NCBI GenBank assembly: GCA_964035545.1
Contig: OZ037767.1
Span: forward strand, 13,635,301-13,699,300
DNA length: 64,000 bases
Direction: 5' to 3'
DNA from: Bugula neritina
Taxonomy: Eukaryota > Bryozoa > Gymnolaemata > Cheilostomatida > Bugulidae
Shown here: positions 17,414 to 29,400 of the stretch, in pieces
Layout: each line of letters starts with the position of its first letter
How positions within the stretch are numbered: position 1 is the stretch's first letter
Program-made: the position numbers and the translations under genes
The notes under the pieces: generated by a model
What the model saw: the letters and a program-made list of their open reading frames with translations, nothing else
The model's database searches: none
Told to the model about the DNA's origin: nothing

Positions 17414-20400
17414 CTGTGGGACAGAGATGTAACAGGTGAAAGAGAGATAACTGAGAAATGTACTTCAGTAAGAGGTATGAGAACGTTTACCGAGTTTCAA
17501 CGTAACACATGACTTCCAGTAAATGAGGAAGAGTTCAAACTTTAAACTTTACACTCGACAGGCTAGAAAGTATAATGAGATTATTTTGGTATAAATAGTT
17601 GTAACGAACCCGCAAGAGAATGGTGTTGTTGGCTATAGTTTGCTTGAACTTCATTTTGAGCAGATTTTGAGGAGATGGCTGGGCAGAAGAAGGAGTGACT
17701 GCCGGTTTCTCCTGCTCTTTCAACCACGACTCTATCTGCTTCTTTATCTCGTCACGTTTCAGCCAGAAGTGCTTCTCAATAATCTGTTTACACGGGTCAA
17801 AAATCAACATGAAACATCTGTTTTGTAAAGAAAAACTCTTCATAATTATTCAGTTAGAATTGGGTCAAGGACAGCAAACATCTGAGGCGGAAACAATTGG
17901 GTTGCTGACTAGTAAATTGATAAACATATATCCAACTGCCAACGAAAATAGAGAGGTAGAAAATATAAATACCTCCTTAAAGCACGGTGGGGGATTCTTG
18001 AGCATGTCTAGCATGGCGTATTTGACGGTGGCCTGACGTATATTGCTGTCATATTCGCAGCAGTTAGCTGTACCAGCCGGAGTGCCGCGTGACCTTTCAT
18101 ACCCGGGCTCATTGAAGTAAGGCTCATTTACTAATATCAGAGACTGTATTGATACAAGCACCTGGCAAAACATGTCATGAATGTTAGATTGCACAGATAT
18201 GACACATATTGACACATACATCACACATAATGACACACAGTGACATATATATGACACATAATTACACTTCTCCGTCATACAGAAATAAGAAATGATGTCT
18301 TGATAATCAGAAAATTGAGGCTGTTGAAACATTGGCCATCTGATAAGCTACAAACACTGCACAGGACAGGCACATCAACACTTTCTATTTTCAAGTCTTC
18401 ACAAGCACCTGCCAACACACTACAAGTACCTGCTAAGACTTGGCAGACATCTGTCAACACATACTCTCATCAATTGCTCGCACATACTACACCAACCAGG
18501 AGACACATACCTGTAGAAAGCTGGAGGTTTGAGCGTTCCATTTCTCCTCTGGTCTACCATGCCACGTGTTAAGTACACTTAAACACACTTTACCGTCGTT
18601 ATATAGATTTGGGTTAAACCGCACCTGAAGTAAAAGCCATAAAACTATAAGCTAAATATAATTCAATATATAATGATGCAGTTAGACTACCCTCAATGTA
18701 CATATATTTCTGAGTACCAAAGAATTAACAGACCATACAGAGCAGAAGATGGTTTGATACCAAAAGAGTAAATCCGGTCTATGTGACTGAGAAATGAACC
18801 GAACAATGGGCGTATGATTACCTTGTGGTTTCCTGTAGTCTGAAGATTGATTAGTGGAGGCGAAGTTGGATAGTCTATGGGGAAGAAGACGTCAAACTCG
18901 AAACAACCGTTCATATACGGGGTGTCACTCGGACCGGTTATAAGCACCTGCAGCAATATTCACAACTCATTGGCTAGCTAATCAACCAATCAACATTCAT
19001 ACTGTGACAGGAGAATGTTGTAACATCAAAACCAATAAACAGAATACACTTGGAACAGATGCTGATACTTTACCTTCATTATGTCCATACGGTCTTCGTC
19101 ACATCTCACGAATACCGAGCTACTGGCACTGAGTGGTAAACTAGTACTCAGTGTGACGGCCTCCTGGGCTAGCCTTCGATTCCTGCTGCTGCTACCGAGG
19201 GTACTAGAGCCCTGCCTCACTAGGGTCTCATAGTGGTGTGGGCACAGAAACTTGACTACAGAAGAGTTGCTGTCCAAGAACTTGTACGTATCTGAAAGGA
19301 AATACAAAATGGTGACTATTCAAAAAGAACACAACTCTATTGTGAGATTTATTACTTCTTTGGGAAATTTAGTTTCAGTTCCATGAAAATATCAATGGCT
19401 TAAAGTGGGTTGAGATAAGAACGTGACAACAAATTAAGAAACATTACTAGATCTACGTAAACAAACCCAACAATGGCAGCTTATCTTAAAGCAGCGCGTC
19501 TTACCAAACTGTAAGTCACCAAGGACACTCTCGTAGCTGGGAGGCAGATTTTCAGCCTCATCTAAACTTGTAGCCGCATTACTGGCTTTAGTAGGAGACA
19601 AGGCTATTTCCTTCTCTTTACACTTCTGTATGGATGCAGTGAGCATAGCCTGTGTTTCAGAGAGTGCTACGGCCAAATCGTTGAGAGAATTAGCTTGGTC
19701 CTCGTCTTCTTTAGCAGCTTTCTCCTCGGCCTTAGTTCTATCACTTCCAGCCCCCTTATCACCACCAGCAGAAGACGGGCTAAATAAAATTATACCGTAC
19801 TTTAAAATTAAAGGAATATGAAGAGCATTATCTTCAGTCCAATAATATACATTGTGAACACAACATATGAAATGTATTCAGACTGCAAAAAACCTAAAAA
19901 CTAAGCCGACAGTAAAAGTATTTTAATTATAATCAATTGTTTGGGATGAATTCTAATTTCCTAAAACCTTTGAACGCAACGGAAATTCTCAGACTGGAAA
20001 TTAGGCTTGAAAAACTAAGTCATCTTGAGAATATTAATATGGCAAGTACAAATTAACAGAAATGTCACTGCGGTAGTTGTCTTACCCTAGTCTGCTCTCG
20101 TAGGTGGCCACACATTTGGCCATACTGGAGCTAAGTTGAGCCAAGGAGCTCGAATCTGATTGGCTAACTGTCTGTGTGAGGAGAGGAACTAACTCTGAGG
20201 ATGAAGCCAGGGCTCTTAGCACCCGGTATACTGATTGGTAGAGCGGGACGTGCCGTGACATGTCCAACACTGCAAGACAACAAGAGCTCGGGCTAGGCAT
20301 GACTAACTGAACTAGTGTAGATATATTGTAGAAAACTAAATGAGAGATGGAGTGTCAGTGAAACAAAATCAAATTAAACAACCTGTTATTTATAACATAA

Positions 20401-23400
20401 TATATAACACAAATAGATGATTAGCCATAGTCTAGAGGTTAGAGCATTGGCTTAGTAAACACGAAGTCATGGGTTCAAATCCCAACTAAGGACATTGGTG
20501 ATGTTAGGAAGAGCATCCAGTCATAATTGCTTTTGTGCCACATAATATGGACAAGTCTTAACCCACTTTAAAAACCCTCTACATCAGGGGTTCTCACATA
20601 GTTCACAGTGACTAAACTTGCGTGAATTTTCATACAAGACAAATATATTAGAATTGAAATACACTAGTAGAATCAACTTGGGCACATTTGAGAGTTGAAA
20701 CAAACAAATGAGACAGAAAAAATAACAACCAATGTCGATGAATTCTTAACTAAGACCAGAAACTTCTGAGGAGAACATAGTCTGAGATGAGGAGAGAAAC
20801 ATACTTGGGCTATAGCATTGCTGGGCTCTCAAACAAATATCATACATTGAGTGGAACTGGGAGATAAATAATTAGCAACAATAAAATGCTGATTAAATTA
20901 TTTATTTATTTATTTTATTTGTTATTTATTTTTACACGACCCAGCCATGGTAGCTGCCCGAGTTTTCAACATAACTAAAACTTCTACATATCGAAACAAA
21001 GCATTCAGGACCATAAAAGATGTGACAACTCCAACAGACATGCGATACCTGAGTCATTCCTGAGGTAAGAGGCCACTGCGGGGAGAAGACAAGAGTCACT
21101 GATCCTGTCAAAGAGGCCCACAGGGAGACTAGCCTGGGAGTCAAACAGCACCTCCTTGGAGTCGTCTGGGTGAATCATGACGGAAATAATATCCAGCAGA
21201 CACATGACGTGTTCCCGCTCATTCTTCTGTCTCATAAGAACCTGGATGATGAATATGACGCTATGTGTCAGGATATCATACTAGAAGCAGATGACAAGGC
21301 ATTGAAAGAAAACCCTTGTTAATTGTTTATTTGAAACGTAACAAAAATCGCAAAAAAATTAATTATATACACACATACTATACACATATATACTATACAC
21401 ATACATACTATACACACACACATACATACTATACACACATACTATACACACACATACTATACACACATACTATACATACATACTATACACATACATACTA
21501 TACACACACATACTATACACATACATACTATACATATACATACTATACATGCATACAGTATTATACTAAAAAACTGATAAGTTGAAAAGCTCACCTGTTT
21601 CAGGTCCCACTGTGTGGTGGTGGACCCGGTACCAAACCCGGTTCCCTTGGCCCAGTACATCTGACCCGATTGCTCGTCACTTTTATTCGTGACAGGTGTA
21701 GAGGAAGTGGGAGGAGCTACCGATGGCTTCTTATTCTTAATGACTTGATTGGCCATCTGAAACAAAGCGGCTTTTAAACTCGGGAACTAGTCCAGTACAG
21801 CAAAAAGTGAATAAATAAACAACTATATAATAAACTGTCATGACTAAAACAACAGAATAAATTTAAAGAGTTCATTCAAACAGGAGAGGATAACTAGAGT
21901 AGCAGACGTACGAAGGTAGCCATCTGCGTGAGTTGAGAGTGAGGGCCGCCGGGCTCCGTAGACTTGCGTGGACTGTGATGGCTGAGGGCGGAGAGACAGG
22001 CTAGCACGAGATCCAACACTCCTGTATCCATACTGGTACGTCTCAGCATCAGCCCGTCATCTGTGGTGAGCGGGCTAGATTGGTATAGTCTCTGTAGGTA
22101 TATATATTAAGAGTAGTCTAACCCTAGGGCTATATTCTAGTGTTTACAGTTCATACAGAATAAGGGTTTTTGTGATTTCTATAAACAAGACATCAATGGA
22201 AGCTGGGCACCTCCCATGAAAACTATGCTGTAGCTGGCGACTCGGGAAGAAAATTGAACATAATTATAAACGAGAAAGAAATATTGAAGATTTGAAGAAA
22301 AAAATAACTAAATATAATATTTAGGAATAAGAATTGAACACTAAAGAGCACCTTGAGGTTGGTAAAGGGGAGAGTGGGCAGAGCGGAGGCTACGGGAGAA
22401 GAGAGGATAGGGGTGCCCTCTCCACCGTCCCTAACTCCGAGCACTAGACGCAGTATGAACTTGGCGTGCAGTCTCTGTTTGATGAGCATCTCGGCATAGC
22501 CAGGCAGCCGCAAGAACAAGCCAAACGCCATCAAAGAATGTGGGGGTATGGTAGTCGGCCCGGCAGCAGCCTTCTTAGGACTTTCTTTCTTGTCAGCAGC
22601 GCCAGTAGAGATGGTCTCGTACTGCTACAAACAATGACATTGCAGTGTAAACCAGCAGACGCTAAGCATACCGTGTGACTATGAAATACTAAACTAAAGT
22701 TGCATTTATACCTTCACAATTTTCAGTCAGAAATTTAATTTGGCCCAGTTGAAATTTTAACGAGTTGAATTGCATTGCAAAAGCCACCCGTCAAAATTGT
22801 TTCATTGTGATAGCTTAATTGGCAGAGCTCAGGATAATAATCAAAAGGAATAATAACTCCTTGTAGATATCGGTATTCAACTATGGCTTTGGAGACCAGA
22901 TGATGTACTTCAACATTAAATAAAGCTTCATATTTATAATCATATTGGCCTACGCTTTCTCAATTATCGCTTTTATGTTGCCAACTTGAGTATTCATTAC
23001 GTTTTTAAAGAGTCATATTTCATTATTGGAAAGTGAGCTTCCGCATCAATATGAATTCACCGAGTTTCAGTAAGACTATAAAGGGGAGTGAAATTAACTG
23101 AAACTCGGAACTTTTTTCAGCAGAGGTATAAACGTAACTTAAAGCATATCGTGTAACCGTGAAATACCAAACTGACTTACAGGTACTCCGCCGATGGTGA
23201 TGCCCTTGACCTGCGTGACAAACTCGTAGTCCTGATCAGAAAGGTCGCTGCCGTTCTCTGATTGTTGATTGGTTGCTGACGGCTTGTTGTGTTGAGTTAT
23301 TTCAGGGTAGAGGAGGGGCAAGTGATCTGCTAACAGGGCCAGGCCGCCGAGTCCTGGAGGGCAACAGAAGTAGAGTGAGAGGGACAAATGCAGACATGGA

Positions 23401-26400
23401 AAGGAAGCTGAGAGACATACTAGAGTTTACCAGCAGAGTATGACTTATTCCAGTGAATACACACAATGTCTCTCTCTACACCTACGGCTAGGCTTGAGCT
23501 ATTCCTCCACCAATTCTGCTGAATCATTACATTTTATGAAAAAAGAAGCCGTTCTCCAAACATTGGCAGGTAATCAATGTGAGTGCAGTCACATCACGGT
23601 TAGTATAGTCACATCACTGTGAGTATAGTCACACTATACTAACGAACCTGTGAATATCTTGAGAGTGGAACTGGTCTCCAGATTCAGTTGGTATCCAGGG
23701 ATGGCGCCGTCCCCAGCTGCTGCGCTACTCTCCTCCGGGCCGTTATATATCTCAAGGCTAATGAGTTCGGTACCCTGGCGGAGGTCTCTCTCTGTCAGAG
23801 CCAGTATCACCTCGGCCACCGTCACCGAGCCGTCTAGGGCTTCGTCTACGTACACGTATGTCACATTATATAACAGTATGTCACATTATATAACAACATG
23901 TCATATTATATAACAGCATGCCACATTATATAACAGCATGTTACATTATATAACAGCATGTCACAGTATATAACAGTATGTCACATTATATAACAGCATG
24001 TCACAGTATATAACAGTATGTCACATTATATAACAGCATGTCACATTATATAACAGCATGTCACATTATATAACAGTATGTCACATTATTACATAACAGT
24101 ATGTTGTACAGAGTATATTTACCAAACATAGCACATAGCAATACAGAGTGTTAGTGTGTTTGTTATACCCCACTTTAATATATTATATAGCATAAACTAT
24201 AAGATATATTGTGATATAGCAGACGAATCATAACGCAGCTGTAACGGTATAGAATGCTTTCTAACATAAGTCTTGTGTGGAGCCATGATATAGCTTCACT
24301 GGATGTTTACTAATAATACACCAAATCCTAAAGAATTGTGTAGAGCTAAAGCAGGGTATCATGCCTTTAAAAATGTATACTGAACACACAGATGATATTA
24401 CCTGATAACTTTGGCTGCATAAACTTGACCTTCTTGATTGCACCTTTCATCTTTCCCTGATCCGTTTGACTGGCATCGCTGGAGCCTGCTTTGGTCTTTC
24501 TCTTCTCTTTACTGGCCTGTGCCACCGAGGACATTGTGCACAGCATGTCGTCTGCAATATACAGCATGTGTTACCAAGTAGTATAGTGTAGTGTAGTGTA
24601 GTGTAGTGTAGTGTAGTGTAGTGTAGTACAGTGTAGTATAGTATAGTGTAGTACAGTGTAGTGTAGTGTAGTGTAGTGTAGTACAGTGTAGTGTAGTATA
24701 GTGTAGTGTAGTGTAGTATAGTGTAGTGTAGTGTAGTGTAGTGTAGTGTAGTGTAGTATAGTGTAGTGTAGTGTAGTATAGTGTAGTGTAGTGTAGTATA
24801 GTGCAGTGTAGTGTAGTATAGTGTAGTGTAGTGTAGTGTAGTGCAGTGTAGTGTAGTGTAGTGTAGTGTAGTGTAGTATAGTGTAGTATAGTATAGTGTA
24901 GTGTAGTGTAGTGTAGTGTAGTGTAGTGTAGTGTAGTGTAGTGTAGTATAGTATAGTGTAGTGTAGTGTAGTGTAGTGTAGTATAGTATAGTGTAGTGTA
25001 GTGTAGTGTAGTGTAGTGTAGTGCAGTATAGTATAATATACTATAATGTATTACACTGTATTATAGTATACTATAGAGAAGATATTAATAAAGTACTACC
25101 ACAGGCAGTACCCATTGGGTCGACAGTATCCAGATACTGGGAAGGAAAGGAACTGGAGGAGTTGGGAAGTTCTTTCTTCACCACTCGGTTGAGAGCTGAT
25201 GGATCCCTTTTCTTGTCTAAAAGTATACAATACACATTTAGCTGATGTGTTGAACATGACTCACAGACAAGCAGACGTGTAGACAAGCAGATGTATAGAT
25301 AAGCAGACGTGTAGACAAGCAGATGTATAGATAAGCAGACGTGTAGACAAGCAGACGCGTAGACAAGCAGACGCGTAGACAAGCAGATGTATAGACAAGC
25401 AGACGTGTAGACAAGCAGACGTGTAGACAAGCAGACGTGTAGACAAGCAGACGTGTAGAGCCAGCCAGTTAAGAAAATGGCAGACTAACACCAGTCTGCA
25501 CATATAAACAGCTCAAGATCTGACAAACATTTATTTTTACTGGTGGGTTTGTCTGGTGAAACAATAAATGTTGGAGAACATAACTTCTTACTGACCTTGG
25601 AGTGAGAGGACATCAGCTATCTGTGCCATAGTATCGTGTATAGACACTAGCAGAGTGCAGGTGGAGTGGCCCACCCCAACCCCCATTCCCAAGTGATTGG
25701 CGGTCAAAGAACGGAACTTATAGTTGACGTTCTGAGCCTTGATGGCCACGTAGACCTTCTCATCTTCCAGCATAGTCTGGAGTAGTAGATTCTTCATAAA
25801 ACTGGATAGGGAGGTGCTACCAGCCACTACAATAGAAATAGTTCGGTGAAGAGAGCCCAGTCTATACAAAATAGAACATGGAATAAATACTATCATGTTA
25901 TATATCTACACCAGAGTTGGGTATAGGAGGTGGGACATACCAGAGTTGGGTATAGAAGGTGGGACATACCAGAGTTGGGTAGAGAAGGTGGGACATACCA
26001 GAGTTGGGTATAGAAGGTGGGACATACCAGAGTTGGGTAGAAAAGGTGGGACATACCAGAGTTGGGTAGAGAAGGTGGGACATACCAGAGTTGGGTATAG
26101 AAGCCAACACTCGAAGGAGGTTGCACATGACCTCTGAAAAGGTCAGCTGATTCACAGTGTGATTCAAAATAACAGTCTTGAAGAATGCCACAACTGAAGA
26201 CTCTAAGCTGGGATCTTCCACGCACTGTTTGCTCCCTGAAACACATAACATCAAAATATAACTCATCCCTACATCACAATATAGTCCATCCCTAGATCAC
26301 AATATCACTCATCCCTACATCACAATATAACTCATCCCTGCATCACAATATCACTCATCCCTGCATCACAATATGACTCTCCAGATTAAAATATTATTTT

Positions 26401-29400
26401 GATATTGGTATTACTTTGCCGGCAAATGAAACTTATATTGCAATTCATGGGTAACTGAAAATCTCAGTTTTTTTCCATGCTCATATCACATAATGGCAAG
26501 TTGAAGCTGAAGGTGCAGACGTATTTACGTGTCACGGACGTCTGCCAAGTTGACAGGAAAGAGACTCACCATTGGTGCAGAGCTCAAGGAGCAGAGCCCA
26601 GAAGAGTTGGCCCTCGGGACCACCCATCCAGTCCTTGAGTATCGGGTTGGCTGAGGAGCACTTCTGGAAGAAGGCGAGGATTGTGGGTAGTGACTTCCTG
26701 GTGACAGTCACCGAGTTCACTGAAACAATTATAAGATTTATACATGATGCCGGCACCAGGAATTGAAAATTGATAAACTGAAGTGATGACCTACGACAAA
26801 CTTTAACATAATATTGTGTTTCAAGTAATAATGAAAACTATAAACTACTCAGTCTTTCCAGTTTCCGGCAACGACTAACACGGTGAGAAGAGAAACGACA
26901 CTCAGCCCCATAATCAATAAACTACATCTACTTTGTAATGACTAATTATTTTTAATACTAGACATCAAAATAATACCTTATTTGACATCTACAAAGACAG
27001 ATATTTCTGGCATTTTTCAGAGTTGAGATTGGATTGCGACAACTCTATAAGAAGTAACTGACCTATGGATATCTTACACAACATAACTGCCCGGAAACCG
27101 AATAAATGAGAACATGAAGCTGTGAAACTGTCTAGACCTACCCTGTCTCCGCGGTGGTGTGGGGGAAGCTAGGCCAGGGCGCTGAATCTCACGAAGACAG
27201 AACTCGGTGACGGCCTGACTGAGTACTCGAGGCAGACACGAGTCAATCAGCAACTGAGCGCAGAGGTCGGACTGGGTCGTCGAGGCCAACACACTCAAGT
27301 AGTGGTCATTCATCACCACATCCTGTTTGAATTTACAGTCTCCTTTCCTTTCATCTGTCAGCATCTCTGTCAGATATATATAACATACAACCAATGACAG
27401 AACTGCTCTTAGTCAGACTAAGTGAGTGGAAGATCAGCTCTTTAAGATTTTATCTGAGGAACTTTTGACAGATCTGTAGACTATTTTTAGAAGCAACCAC
27501 CATAAAATAAGTATCCGCAACAAATAAAGACTAATAACGTGTCCTTCTGTAACTCGAGCTATAAGTGCCAGTATTTGTTTTAAAAAACCAAACTAAAAAT
27601 ATTATATATTAATAGCTGGACTTCACAGGAAAGTAATCAGGTGCAAGTGTTTAAAACTGTGCAAAGGATACAGCAACAACTTCACTACGATACTTGGGAT
27701 GTCCAGACATGTTTTAATCATAACTGTTTTATTAGAATTACGTACAATAAAAAATGTTGCTAGCAAAAATTGATGTATCCAGCGAGTATTATAAATGTTG
27801 GTGATTGTATATGAGTTTAGGTTTACATATGTATTTGTATAGGTCTGTGATTAGTACATCTGTGTCAGTAATGCACTAAACACAGAATTATGAGTATAAA
27901 ACAGTATTCTCATTTTCTACTTCCAAATCGCACAAACACATTAGATAGCTTGCTCTTTCATAAATGGTAAACCCAAAGTTAGTTGATATTCCATATTTTT
28001 ACCACTAAATCAAGATTCTAGACTTCAAGTCCAGTTATCAATAATGTATGCCTTTCAAGTCTTTTAGAACTTCCCTAAGCACAATTCTGGCTAACAACCC
28101 CAAAATTAAGCCCTTCAGAGTTCTCATATAATCGGTATCACTGTAATGTTAGTATATGTCAGCATATGTTAGTGGGAGTAGACTGGCTCTACAGTCACTG
28201 CGCTGCCAGTCAGCTTACTGGTTATTTATGTAGGCAGCAGGCAGAGAAACTTCTACAGTTGATGCTATTCACAGAGTATTTTAATAAGTGAAACCATTAT
28301 TGGAACGACAACAAAAAAAAGAGAATTTTTAGAATTTCAAAAATCATATTACAGTATAAAAAAAGCCCTAAAGGAGCTGAGAAGTGCTAGACAAAGCTGT
28401 CAGTTTCAACTGTAGAGGCAGCGAGAGAGGACAAAGCTGCCAATGTATAGGCAAGGATCTGCTCACCGTGCTGAACGTCATCTTTGGTATCGTCCGTCAC
28501 ACTGGCCCGGAGAATCTCGTTCTGGTCCGGCGCCGGCACTGAGCTGGCATAGAACTCCTGCAGCACCGTCCGGTAGTACCTCAGATCCACCTGGCATATG
28601 GCGGCCATGACGTTGTGGACAGCTCTCCTCAGTGCCATGTGCTTGCTCAGTGACAGTGACCAGCTGAACAGGTGGCTGTAAGGTGCACCGAGAGACAATG
28701 AGCATACAAACACTTCATCCCACCAGTACAATAAAGCCATCTGGTATAACAGATAAACAGAACAAAAGAACAACGTAATAATCATGTTTTATCAGCAGTT
28801 ATGCCCACCTGAAGAGTTCAGGAGACAGAAGAGTTGAAACGTCAAGCAGTGCGAGTTGAGAGGCTTTGCTGATGACAGCTGCCACGCACTGTACGTGTAT
28901 CTTAGAGGGGCGGATCACTCCTGAATCGACAGCACTAAGGGGTGGAGAGGAGACAGCGTAAGTGGCGCAGTCATCCAGCCACTTTAGCATCTGGGATACT
29001 CTAAGATGTATACATAAGATGTAGCAGTCATGTGACTATTAGAGAGAGTCATGTGACTATTAGAGACAGTCATGTGACTATTAAAGACAGTCATGTGACT
29101 ATTAGAGATGGTCATGTGACTATTAGAGAGAGTCATGTGACTATTAGAGAGAGTCATGTGACTATTAGAGAGAGTCATGTGACTATTAGAGAGAGTCATG
29201 TGACTATTAGAGAGAGTCATGTGACTATTAGAGAGAGTCATGTGACTGTTAGAGAGAGTCATGTGACTATTAGAGATGGTCATGTGACTAATACCATGTG
29301 ACTATTAGAGAGAGTCATGTGACTAATAGAGTCAGTCATGTGACTATTACAGACAGTCATGTGACTATTACAGATGGTCATGTGACTATTAGAGACGGTC

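Noticed and set aside
23853-24108. CRISPR-like array
   Set aside because: The 20-bp units are directly adjacent with no unique spacers, and the context is an animal intron; the same applies to the arrays at 57770, 52400 and 12995.
24572-25060. Telomere-like or centromeric repeat
   Set aside because: TAGTG pentamers fill a single short intron between two conserved exons, so this is an intronic microsatellite.
28387-28466. Continuation of BIRC6 exon 53 to a TAG at 28387
   Set aside because: A strong GTGAGC donor at 28466 gives the phase required by exon 54; the extra residues would end the protein before the conserved E2 core.
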